This document shows, in pieces, positions 46,080 to 56,374 of a stretch of 64,000 bases of DNA (positions are counted from its first letter, which is position 1; every line of letters starts with the position of its first letter). The notes beneath the pieces are model-generated. The model searched no databases. It saw nothing but the letters and a program-made list of their open reading frames with translations, and was not told the DNA's origin. Location: contig JBLNCI010000043.1 in NCBI GenBank assembly GCA_050260515.1, positions 179,703-243,702 on the forward strand. The letters are read 5' to 3'. Source of the stretch: DATJIG01 sp050260515 (lineage in GTDB: Bacteria; Pseudomonadota; Alphaproteobacteria; SMXQ01). Position numbers and translations under genes: made by a program.

Positions 46080-47855
46080 CTAAGCTGTCCCGCCGCCGAT
46101 CCGCCGAACCCGGTCGGCGATGGCGCGCGCGCCGGTGATCAGCCGCTCCGGCGGCAGCTTCAGCGTGACCTCGGTGCCCTCGCCGACCGCGCTTTCGATC
46201 ACGAGCTTGCCGCCGTGCAGTTCGGCAAGCGCCTTGGAGAGCGCAAGCCCGAGCCCGGTTCCCTCGTAGCGGCGATTGAGGCCGCTCTCGACCTGCACGA
46301 AGGGACGGGCGATATGGGCCAGCCTGTCGGCCGGGATTCCGATTCCCGTGTCCCGGATCCGGATGCACGCCCATCCGTCCTCGGGGGTGAGCGATACCGC
46401 CACCTTGCCGCCCCGCGGCGTGAACTTCACCGCATTCGAAAGCAGGTTGATGATGATCTGCTTGATCTTGCGCTCGTCCGCGCAGACGAGCGGCAGCCGC
46501 GGAGACGACATCGTTTCGATGCCGATGTTGCGTTCGCCCGCGCGACCCTGGACCAGCGCGACGCTCGCCCCGACCACGGCGCGCAAATCCACGTCCGTCT
46601 CGTCGAGCTCCATGCGTCCGGCCTCGATCTTCGACACGTCGAGGATGTCGTTGATGACGCTGAGCAGGTGCAGCCCGCTGTCGTGGATGTCGGCCGCGTA
46701 GCCCTTGTACCGGCTGTTGACCATGGGGCCGAAGTGCTCGCCCGACATGATCTCCGAGAAGCCGATGATCGCGTTCAGAGGCGTGCGAAGCTCATGGCTC
46801 ATGTTGGCGAGGAACTCGGACTTGGCCCGGCTCGACAGCTCGGCTTCCTCCTTCGCGGCCATCAGGGCCTGCTCGGACGCCTGAACGATCTCGACCTCCT
46901 TCTGAGCGACCGCCAGAGCCTTGGCGTTCTCGGTCGCCCGGACGAAGACGAAGCTCGCGGCGCCCGCGCACGCGAGCAGAAACAGCCCGCCGGCGCCGTA
47001 GAGCGGCAGTGAACTCCGCCAGGCGGCGAGGATGTCGTCGCTGCCGTACATCACGGCGACGACCAGCGGATAGTCGGGCACGCGCCGGTACGAACCGACG
47101 ACGGCGCGCTTGCGCTGCGCCGTGGTTGTGCGGAGCACTCCGGTCTCCGCCTTCGGAAGAAGGTCGGTGAACAGCAGTCGGTCCGCCAGGGACCGGCCGA
47201 CGTACCTGTCATGCTCAGGGTAACGCGCGACGATCCGGCCATCCGTATCGACCAATGAGATGTTGCCGTTTGCGCCCATGTTGATCGCGCCGTAGAGCGC
47301 GACGAAGTAACGGACGTTGACGGCGGTCGCGATGACCACCCTCAAGCTCCCGTCGGGGTTGTAGACGGCGCGCGTGACCGGAACGAACCACGCGTCGCTG
47401 ATATCGCCCATCATCAGCGGGCCGAAACGGTTCCCCTCGAGCGCGCTTTCCGGCTGGCCGACGTATTTCGCGAACCACGGGATCTTCGACCAGTCCCCGA
47501 GCCGATCCGCTCGGATCGGCTTCAGCGTCGCGATCGGCTTGCCGCTGCCGTCGACCACCGCGAACCAAAGAAGCTGCGGGAGATCATGGAGGCGGAGGCG
47601 GAGGCGCTGCTCCACCTCGTCGCGCTTGGGGCCGAGCAGGCCATCGACGTTGCCCTCGATGACGTCGAGAGCCTCGATAACCGGCTGGATGGTGCGGCTG
47701 GTGTGGTCGGCAAAGACGGTCACGAGATTCTGGGTCTCGCGTGCGGCGTCGTCGATGGCGGCGACATACCAGCGCCATGCATCGAGCGCGAGCGCGGCAA
47801 TTGCCATCGCCGCAATGCCAAGCGCCACGCAAAGAGCTTTGTGCCGAACGCTCAC
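46080..47855 (-). CDS. Membrane sensor histidine kinase (Cache-type sensor)
   Basis: 591 residues from GTG 47855 (GGGGGTGGGG upstream); the open frame beyond it is not protein-like. One membrane helix at about 7-26, a periplasmic sensor domain of dCache type with the PDYPLVVAV signature, a second helix at about 285-310, a short coiled linker, a HisKA domain with the phospho-His in NMSHELRTPLNAIIGFSE, and a HATPase with NLLSNAVKF, DTGIGI and GTGLGLALSK. No response regulator is nearby, so its partner is elsewhere. It is a close paralogue of the kinase at 49293. Confidence 0.93.
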   Translation of the reverse strand: MSVRHKALCVALGIAAMAIAALALDAWRWYVAAIDDAARETQNLVTVFADHTSRTIQPVIEALDVIEGNVDGLLGPKRDEVEQRLRLRLHDLPQLLWFAVVDGSGKPIATLKPIRADRLGDWSKIPWFAKYVGQPESALEGNRFGPLMMGDISDAWFVPVTRAVYNPDGSLRVVIATAVNVRYFVALYGAINMGANGNISLVDTDGRIVARYPEHDRYVGRSLADRLLFTDLLPKAETGVLRTTTAQRKRAVVGSYRRVPDYPLVVAVMYGSDDILAAWRSSLPLYGAGGLFLLACAGAASFVFVRATENAKALAVAQKEVEIVQASEQALMAAKEEAELSSRAKSEFLANMSHELRTPLNAIIGFSEIMSGEHFGPMVNSRYKGYAADIHDSGLHLLSVINDILDVSKIEAGRMELDETDVDLRAVVGASVALVQGRAGERNIGIETMSSPRLPLVCADERKIKQIIINLLSNAVKFTPRGGKVAVSLTPEDGWACIRIRDTGIGIPADRLAHIARPFVQVESGLNRRYEGTGLGLALSKALAELHGGKLVIESAVGEGTEVTLKLPPERLITGARAIADRVRRIGGGTA

Positions 47856-48224
47856 GCCCCACCCCCAACGCTCGTCGGGCCGATGGGCTCGGCATCCGGC
47901 GCGCCGTCCCCCGACCCGGAACGGCTGGGTGGCAGCATGAGACGTGGTGGTTAATATCTCTGTAAAATGTGCCGGGTCCGGCGCCGCCCTGTAGGGGTCG
48001 CGATCGGGGGCGCGCCGCACCGCGCGCGAACGAAGGCCCGGCCGTCGCAACTCGCCGGGATCCCTGCTCCTCCCTCGCGCCCCAGCAAAGAAGAGTCGCC
48101 GCGGCCGTCGTGCGCCTCCCCCCTTGCGCTTTCCGTCGCGGACGCTATGAAGACGCGCGCCGGACCGCCGGCGTTCACAGCGGCGCCCTTTCCGCGGCGC
48201 CCATCAAGCGTACGAGTTTGCGTC
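47856..48224. other. Divergent intergenic region
   Basis: 369 bp between the kinase (minus) and SET gene (plus). An AT-rich patch around 47948-47970 contains TAAAAT (47963-47968), a possible -10 box. The SET frame is open back to 47967, but that stretch does not look like protein. Confidence 0.5.
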
Positions 48225-48635
48225 ATGTCCCTCGCGATCAAGCGAACCGAACACGGCCTCGGCCTGTTCGCCACACGCCCCTACGACAAGGGCGAGTACA
48301 TCATCGAGTACTTCGGCAAGCTGCTTCCCGCCGAGGAGGCGGACAGGAGCCGCTCGCGCTACATCTTCGCGCTCACCTCGAAGTGGGCGATCGACGGCAC
48401 CGACCGCGCCAACGTCGCCCGCTACATCAACCACTCGTGCAAGCCCAACGTCTACGCCGTCGGCTCGAAGCGCCTGTGGATCCACGCGGCGCGGCGCATC
48501 AAGGCGGGCGAGCAACTGACGCTCGACTACGGCGAGGAGTACACGCGGGCCTTCATCCCGGTGTGCAAGTGCGATCACTGCAACGGCACCCCGCGCGGCA
48601 AGGCGCGCGCCAACGGCGCGAGGAAGACCGGCTAG
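48225..48635 (+). CDS. SET-domain protein (predicted lysine methyltransferase)
   Basis: 136 residues, essentially only a SET domain. GLGLFATRPYDKGEYIIEYFG is the N-terminal SET motif, RYINHSCKPNVYAV holds the NHSC S-adenosylmethionine-binding and catalytic core, and LTLDYGEEY supplies the catalytic Tyr. A post-SET cysteine cluster, CKCDHCNG, follows. The domain is best known from eukaryotic histone methyltransferases; bacterial copies occur in symbionts, chlamydiae and some free-living groups. The start at 48225 lacks a good ribosome site but begins just before the fold. Confidence 0.9.
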   Translation: MSLAIKRTEHGLGLFATRPYDKGEYIIEYFGKLLPAEEADRSRSRYIFALTSKWAIDGTDRANVARYINHSCKPNVYAVGSKRLWIHAARRIKAGEQLTLDYGEEYTRAFIPVCKCDHCNGTPRGKARANGARKTG

Positions 48636-48656
48636 GGTCGACGCGCGGGCGCGCCC

Positions 48657-49175
48657 TCACGTCGAGCGCGACGCCTCGGCCTCGCTCGGGATGCGCCCGT
48701 CGGGCGTGAGCTTGTCGACGGCGGTCGGCAGCACGGTCTTGAGCCGGGACAGCAGCTCGTCGCGCGACAGTCCGGTCTGCTGGGTGAGCGCGCCGATCGT
48801 GTCCTCGCCGAGCGCCTGCTCGAGCTGCGTCGTGCCGATGTCCTGGTTGGGCCCGGTGCCGACCCACGACCGCGCGACGTCGCCGTGGCCGCTGCCGGTG
48901 AAGCGCTCCACCAGCTCGCCGAGGCCGCCGCTCAGGAGCGCTCCGGGCGAGCCCGCGCCGAGCAGCCCCGACATTAGGCCACCCTGGCCTCCGCCGCCGA
49001 GCAGGCCTTGCAGTCCGCCGGGCGACGCGCCGGCACCGGCACCAGCCCCGGAAGCGGGCGAGCCGCTGCGGGCCTGATTGGTGAACTGACCGAGCATATC
49101 GCCGAGCCGGTGGCGGTTCTGGTACCCGGCCACGGCCAGCAGGCCGAGCAGCGCCGTCATGCGCGAAGAGGGCAT
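48657..49175 (-). CDS. YidB-family (DUF937) protein
   Basis: 172 residues. A helical N-terminus is followed by a glycine-rich segment (GAGAGAGASPGGLQGLLGGGGQGG) and then the YidB domain: GLGELVERF, SWVGTGPNQDIGTTQLEQALGEDTIGALTQQTGLSRDELLSRL and LPTAVDKLTPDGRIP. The family is widespread in proteobacteria and of unknown function. It is convergent with the SET gene, 21 bp apart. Confidence 0.9.
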   Translation of the reverse strand: MPSSRMTALLGLLAVAGYQNRHRLGDMLGQFTNQARSGSPASGAGAGAGASPGGLQGLLGGGGQGGLMSGLLGAGSPGALLSGGLGELVERFTGSGHGDVARSWVGTGPNQDIGTTQLEQALGEDTIGALTQQTGLSRDELLSRLKTVLPTAVDKLTPDGRIPSEAEASRST

Positions 49176-49292
49176 GGATCGTCTCCGTGATGGTCGGCTC
49201 GGACGCGGAGCCGTCTCACCAACGCGGCGTTCGCGGCGATGTTCCCGGACGCGGCGGGTCGGGGGCGACGCTCGTAGCCCGTCAGTGACGGC

Positions 49293-51836
<2,544 letters not shown>

Positions 51837-52254
51837 GCCCGCTCCGACTCTTCTGCGATGCGGCTGCGCCGCGGCCTGCTCTGCCCGTTTTCCGGGCAAG
51901 TCCCGGTTGGCAGCATCGCCGCTCCGGGACCAAAATTTGGTAAATTTTGCTTTACCGGGCGCGCTCTCGCGCGAACGTGAGCCGTTAACCCAGGTTGGGT
52001 CGAGGTTGAGGCCGCCGGCGCCCCGCGCCGCTCCGCTCCGGCCATTCGCTTTGGGCAGGTCTGCTCCGCGACCGCGCAGTCGCGCCGAAGGGACCCCGTT
52101 GAATCGCCGACGATTCCCGGCCGTTGGTAAACGTATTAACCTAAATACCTAAAATTAAAGGCAAATTTCGATTGAGTTCGCGTCAACTCCCCGCGAATCA
52201 TCTCGCCATTGAGCACGCGTGGCGTGAGCGTGCGTTCAGGGGAGCATCAAGAAA
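51837..52254. other. Divergent intergenic region with AT-rich patches
   Basis: 418 bp between the kinase and the small gene at 52255. An AT-rich patch at about 52127-52175 (TAAACGTATTAACCTAAATACC...) stands out against the GC-rich surroundings and probably holds a promoter for the small gene. No gene seen. Confidence 0.5.
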
Positions 52255-52455
52255 ATGCCTGAGGCCGTCGTCCTGTCGTTCAACACCTACCGCGAGCCCG
52301 ACACCTTCCACCCGCGCGTGGAGGTCAAGGCGATCGACGTCGCCACCGCCCAGCCCGTCGTCGAGCTGTCGCTCGGCGAGATGGCCCAGTGGCTGAAGAG
52401 CCAGGGCTTCCGCTGGTCGACCGGATCGTCCGGGGTGTGGGAGCGCGCCGCCTGA
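52255..52455 (+). CDS. Small hypothetical protein (66 aa)
   Basis: ATG 52255 follows AGGGGAG at good spacing. The sequence is protein-like (AVVLSFNTYREPDTFHPRVEVKAID, then a helix LSLGEMAQWLKSQGFRW), with no signal peptide or membrane helix. No family recognised. An AT-rich upstream patch and a downstream terminator at 52671 support a small independent transcript. Confidence 0.68.
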   Translation: MPEAVVLSFNTYREPDTFHPRVEVKAIDVATAQPVVELSLGEMAQWLKSQGFRWSTGSSGVWERAA

Positions 52456-52670
52456 CCGCCGGCGACGTGCCGACCCGGCCCGTGTCGACCGGGCCGCGAC
52501 CGGCGTCGACCCGGCGGGCGTCGCGGCGATCGACGCGGGGGCGTTCGGCCTGCCGCCGCCCGCGGCGACGGATCCGCGACCTCCCGGAATGCGAGCGGCG
52601 CGACGCCGCCGGCGTCCCGGACACCGTCAACAGAACTGTGCAGTAAGTCCTCCGAAAGAGTCCGAACTCG

Positions 52671-52709
52671 ACCCCGGCGACCTGAACACAGGCGCCGGGG
52701 TTCTTGTTT
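52671..52709 (+). terminator. Rho-independent terminator
   Basis: 9-bp arms ACCCCGGCG (52671-52679) and CGCCGGGGT (52693-52701), 13-base loop, then TCTTGTTT. It lies 216 bp after the small gene; nothing convincingly coding lies between. Confidence 0.7.
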
Positions 52710-52720
52710 CGGCCCAACCC

Positions 52721-52775
52721 GCGGACTGACAACCAGCGGACTGACAACCAGCGGACCGGCAACCCGCGGACCGGC
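52721..52775. repeat. 15-bp tandem repeat, 3.7 units
   Basis: GCGGACTGACAACCA occurs twice (52721-52735, 52736-52750), followed by GCGGACCGGCAACCC and a partial fourth unit to 52775. It is non-coding and lies between the terminator and the SGNH pseudogene. Confidence 0.9.
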
Positions 52776-52913
52776 GCCGCGCACGGCGACCTCGACGAGC
52801 GCCGGGGTTCTTCGCGGCCGCGCCGCCGAGTTTTCCCCAGGCGAGGCGGCGTAAGTGAAAATCCGCTGGCGCGACGCCGCCCGACCCCGGCTAAAGTGCG
52901 CCGGGGTTTCATG

Positions 52914-53177
52914 ATGACCGACGCCATCGCGCGTGTCCGCCAGGTTCAGGGCGAGTCTCGCCGCGGCATCGCTCGCGGTCGCGGCGCTGACGCCGGCCGC
53001 CGCGCACGCCGATGCGATCGGCATCGTCGCGATCGGCGACAGCAACTTCGATCCGCCCGGCGTGCGCGCCGAGAACTTGTATCCGCCGCAGCTCGAGGCG
53101 GCGGCAACGCGGCGGTGGGTATGCGCACGGTGCCGCGGATCGAACAGCTCATCGAGCGAGTGAGCGCCCGGCGGTGA
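52914..53177 (+). pseudogene. Decayed SGNH/GDSL hydrolase gene
   Basis: The first codons (MTDAIARVR) and the last 20 (VPRIEQLIERVSARR) are in one frame, while the centre (AHADAIGIVAIGDSNFDPPGV, YPPQLEAA) is in another. All three pieces match the intact gene at 53203 (MTDTIARFR, HADPIRIVAIGDSNFDPPGV, LPAIEQLVEQVKAKR). About 440 bp from the middle, including the second and third catalytic blocks, is missing. So this is a tandem copy broken by a large deletion and two frameshifts. Confidence 0.85.
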
Positions 53178-53202
53178 CCGTACGGGCGAAGGGGAGGAGA
53201 CG

Positions 53203-53907
53203 ATGACCGACACCATCGCGCGTTTTCGCCGCGTTGCCGCGTTCACACCGATCGCGTTCGCATTCATCGCGTTCGCAGTGCTCGCGCTGGGCGCGGCGGG
53301 CGCCCACGCCGATCCGATCCGCATCGTCGCGATCGGCGACAGCAACTTCGACCCGCCGGGCGTCGATCCCGACAAGACCTATCCGCCGAAGCTCGAGGCC
53401 GCGCTCCGCGCCAAGGGCCACGACGTCGTCGTCGTCAACGCGGGCCACCGCGGCGACAAGACGCGCGACGTGGTCCATCGCCTCAACCGCGACGTTCCCG
53501 AGGGCACCGACATCGCGCTGGTCACCGTCGGCGTCAACGACAAGGCCGAGAACGTGCCGAGCGACACGATCAACCAGAACCTCACCACGATCGTCCGCCG
53601 CCTGCGCGAGCGGAACATCGAGGTGCTGCTGTTCGGCCTCGGCAATCCCGACGATCCGACGTGCTGCCGCGGCGGCGATCTCGCGAAGATGTACGGCGCG
53701 GCGTTCTACCGCCAGTTCCAGGACGGCGTGATCGACGACCCCGCGCTCCACGTCGAGAAGCAGCGCCCGGCGCCGGGCAGCACGCTCATCAACGGCAGCA
53801 AGAGCGCAACCGCCTGGCACCTCAACGCCGCCGGCTACGACGCCGTGGTCGCGCGCACGCTGCCCGCCATCGAGCAGCTCGTCGAGCAGGTCAAGGCCAA
53901 GCGGTGA
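53203..53907 (+). CDS. SGNH/GDSL hydrolase, exported
   Basis: 234 residues. A signal peptide ends near GAHA-D. Block I is IVAIGDSN with the nucleophile Ser; VNAGHRGDKT is block II; block III is LVTVGVND with the oxyanion Asn; the late WHLNAAGYD holds the catalytic His, though the usual DxxH Asp is replaced (TAWH). Relatives are TesA-like esterases and arylesterases. GGAGGAG precedes ATG 53203. Two related sequences flank it at 52914 and 54592. Confidence 0.9.
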   Translation: MTDTIARFRRVAAFTPIAFAFIAFAVLALGAAGAHADPIRIVAIGDSNFDPPGVDPDKTYPPKLEAALRAKGHDVVVVNAGHRGDKTRDVVHRLNRDVPEGTDIALVTVGVNDKAENVPSDTINQNLTTIVRRLRERNIEVLLFGLGNPDDPTCCRGGDLAKMYGAAFYRQFQDGVIDDPALHVEKQRPAPGSTLINGSKSATAWHLNAAGYDAVVARTLPAIEQLVEQVKAKR

Positions 53908-53914
53908 GCGTTCG

Positions 53915-54172
53915 GTGACGCTGCGCGCGGTGCTGGGCTGGACGACGCGCGCGGCGAACATCGTCGCGCTGACGATGCTCGTCGCGCTCACGCCGCTGCT
54001 CATCTTCGTCGGGTATGTGTGGGCGCCGCTCGTCGTGCTGTTCCTCTGGCTGGCGAGCCACGGTGACTGGCGCAATTACGGGACGCTGCGGCTGGCGTTG
54101 AACCTGCCGCTCGCGATCGCCGTCGACAGCGGACTGCTGTGGGGCCTCGCCCGACTTACCGGCAAGCTGTAG
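53915..54172 (+). CDS. Small membrane protein (85 aa)
   Basis: GTG 53915 lies 7 bp after the SGNH stop and is in a likely operon with it. Residues about 15-47 form one or two membrane helices (IVALTMLVALTPLLIFVGYVWAPLVVLFLWLA); a second hydrophobic stretch covers LALNLPLAIAVDSGLLWGLA. No family recognised. The ribosome site is weak, so translation may be coupled to the upstream gene. Confidence 0.6.
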   Translation: MTLRAVLGWTTRAANIVALTMLVALTPLLIFVGYVWAPLVVLFLWLASHGDWRNYGTLRLALNLPLAIAVDSGLLWGLARLTGKL

Positions 54173-54591
54173 CGACCGCTGCGCATCGGCAAATTGCGAG
54201 CCGCGCGTGTCCGCGGGTTCGACCCGGGCGCCGCACCCGTGCTAGCCTGCGCGGGTTCGCGATTCGTCGCGGACACCGCACGGGTGGCCTCCGGGCTGCC
54301 TTAGGCCTTACGTCGCGTCCGTGGGCGCAAACGCGGGCGTGATGAGTGCGGGGCCGTCCGCGGGCCAGCGCGTGGGTCGATCGCCTTCTCTCCCCACCGC
54401 CCCCGCGGACGTCCAAACGCCGCGCCCCCGCCGGCAATCCCGCACCCCCCGCCCGTTAACCCTAACGACCCCCGTCGCGTTAACGATTTCGGCCTCCGAA
54501 AACACTGGACGGACGCGTCTGGCCGCTTAGGGTACGCGCCCGATAAGGACCGCCCCCGCGCGGAAAGTGGGGGCGGCCGATAGGGAGCGTC
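54173..54591. other. Intergenic region
   Basis: 419 bp upstream of the third SGNH gene. GTTAAC occurs twice around 54456-54484, and the rest is GC-rich without clear genes. The promoter of the next gene is probably here but is not obvious. Confidence 0.5.
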
Positions 54592-55350
54592 GTGACAAGC
54601 GTTCGGATTCTGACCAGGGCCCGGCCTGCCCGGCCGGCCTGCCTTGCGCGCACCCGTACACGCGCGCGCACGTGCACGCGCGCGCACGCGCTCGCGCGGT
54701 GCCTGCGGCTGCCGCTGCTCGGCCTCGTCGCCGCGCTCATGGCGATGGCGGCCGCGCCGCGCGCCCACGCCGATCCGATCCGCATCGTGGCGCTCGGCGA
54801 CAGCCTGGTGCTGGGCTCCCCCTCGGTGAAGGGCCGCGTGCCCTTGACCCAGGCGTTCCCGGCGGCGATCGAGCGGCTGCTGCGCGAGCGCGGCTGGGAC
54901 GTCGAGGTCGTCAACCGCGGCGCGATCGGCGACACCGCGGAGACCGCGCGTGCCCGCATCGAGAGCGCGGTGCCGTTCGGCACGACGCTCACCATCGTCT
55001 ACGTCGGCCGCACCGACATGCCGGAGCGCGTGGCGGTCGCCGACGTGCTCGAGGGCATGCGCGCGCTCGCCCACACCGTGCGCACCCGCGGCAGCGACGT
55101 GCTGATCGTCACCAACCACTCGGGCCCCGGCCTCGTGACGTGGACCGAGGGGCTGCGCAACGTCATCAGCTACTATCCGCCGCCGCAGCACGACTCCGGC
55201 GACCGCGCGCACCTCGACGGCGCCGGCAACGAGATGATCGCGCGCCGCGCCGTGGTCGACATCGAGGAGGTGCTGAAGCGGCGCGGGCTCGCGCCGCGCA
55301 CGTTCGCGAGCGACGAAACGGCCGACGAACAGGTCGCGGCCGTCCCCTAG
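54592..55350 (+). CDS. SGNH/GDSL hydrolase, divergent paralogue
   Basis: 252 residues from GTG 54592. The N-terminus is unusual: arginine-rich (about residues 8-40, RTRTRARTCTRAHALAR) before the hydrophobic signal LPLLGLVAALMAMAAAPRAHA-D. The hydrolase domain begins IRIVALGDSL; VVNRGAIGDTAETA is block II, and AHLDGAGN the late His block. The block III GxND is replaced by YVGRTDM, so the oxyanion Asn is missing and activity may differ. A start further in would remove the arginine-rich part. Its stop shares CTAG with the opposing gene's stop. Confidence 0.85.
   Translation: MTSVRILTRARPARPACLARTRTRARTCTRAHALARCLRLPLLGLVAALMAMAAAPRAHADPIRIVALGDSLVLGSPSVKGRVPLTQAFPAAIERLLRERGWDVEVVNRGAIGDTAETARARIESAVPFGTTLTIVYVGRTDMPERVAVADVLEGMRALAHTVRTRGSDVLIVTNHSGPGLVTWTEGLRNVISYYPPPQHDSGDRAHLDGAGNEMIARRAVVDIEEVLKRRGLAPRTFASDETADEQVAAVP
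54655..54691. repeat. 37-bp alternating pyrimidine-purine tract
   Basis: Strict alternation of pyrimidine and purine, mainly CG and CA steps, for 37 bases inside the 5' coding region of the SGNH gene. Such tracts favour left-handed Z-DNA under negative supercoiling and are prone to slippage. Confidence 0.9.
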
Positions 55351-55853
55351 CCGGCGCGATCGGCGGCGCGCTGCGCCCTGGCGCGCACGCCGCGCATCGT
55401 CCGGTCGGCCTTCTCGCGGATGTGGGTCTTGGCGTTGGACGCCGCCTCCTGCTTGGCGCGCTTCTCGCATTTGGCGCGCAGCTCCTCGATCTCCTCGTCG
55501 GTCAGGCGCTCGATGCCGACGAACATGTTCTGCACCGTCGAGACGCGGATCAGCTCGTCGAGCTTGACCTGGATCGCGGCGTTGTCGCGGTTCTGCGAGT
55601 TCTGGATCAGGAACACCATCAGGAAGGTGATGATCGTCGTCGCCGTGTTGATGATGAGCTGCCAGGTGTCGGAGTAGCCGAACACCGGCCCGGTGACGAT
55701 CCACACGACGATGGCCAGCACCGCGAGCGCGAACGTCGCGGGCTTGCCCGCCGCCCGCGCCACCGCGTTGGCGACGTTGCCGAACCAGTGCGCCACGGGG
55801 TGCGCCGGATGGCCCTCCGGATGGGCCGGATGCTGTCTCGATTCGTCGGTCAT
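55347..55853 (-). CDS. Low-affinity iron permease family protein
   Basis: 168 residues. After a His/Pro-rich start, two membrane helices (FALAVLAIVVWIVTGPVFGYS and LIINTATTIITFLMVFLIQN) are followed by SQNRDNAAIQVKLDELIR, the signature of the bacterial 'low affinity iron permease' family. Only the name links it to yeast Fet4; the bacterial members are short two-helix proteins of unproven function. A charged helical tail (about 120-168) is cytoplasmic. Confidence 0.88.
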   Translation of the reverse strand: MTDESRQHPAHPEGHPAHPVAHWFGNVANAVARAAGKPATFALAVLAIVVWIVTGPVFGYSDTWQLIINTATTIITFLMVFLIQNSQNRDNAAIQVKLDELIRVSTVQNMFVGIERLTDEEIEELRAKCEKRAKQEAASNAKTHIREKADRTMRGVRARAQRAADRAG

Positions 55854-55956
55854 GGCGCCCGCTGGCTGGTTTCCGCGAGGGACTTGTGACGGAACGTCCC
55901 GGCGACGCTCGGGTTCCGGCGCAGGCGGGTTCCTGGGGGCGGGTTCCGCGACGCAT

Positions 55957-56190
55957 CAGCCCCCTCACCCCCGCCCTCTCCCTTTTCTTCCAAGCCCTCT
56001 CCCCGTTGGGGAGAGGGTTGGGTGAGGGGATCGCGATGCATCAGCCCACACCCCCCTCACCCCCTCCCTCTCCCCCAATCGGGGGAGAGGGAGAAAAAAG
56101 GGCCTCTGCCGTCGTTGGGGAGAGGGAGACAAAAGAACCGCCTCTCGCTGCTGGGGAGAGAGAAAGAATGTTCCGGATCGGGAGAGGGAG
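55957..56190. repeat. Dense cluster of family C repeats
   Basis: At least four units of the CCCTCTCCCC...GGGGAGAGGG type lie in tandem, some shortened to GTTGGGGAGAGGGAGA. They fill the region between the permease and the EF-G-like gene. Confidence 0.75.
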
Positions 56191-56374
56191 AAAAAATATC
56201 CCCCGAGCCGCCACCCGAGCGCGTCTTGGCAGCGAAAGAACCGCGTTGGTCGCTTGAAGCGGCCGTGGGACGCGCTCATGCTTCCCGTCAAAGGCTTCAC
56301 TCACACGAAAAGTCGGAGAGCGCGCTGACACAGCGCGCGCTCACATAGAGCGCGCTGACACAGGGAGACGGAGC

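Noticed and set aside
52389..52646. 85-residue frame after the small protein gene
   Set aside because: It begins inside the small gene in another frame and encodes only Arg/Pro/Thr-rich sequence.
55957..56190. CRISPR-like array of repeats
   Set aside because: Units vary in length and sequence, are internally palindromic and have no uniform spacers; they belong to a dispersed intergenic repeat family.
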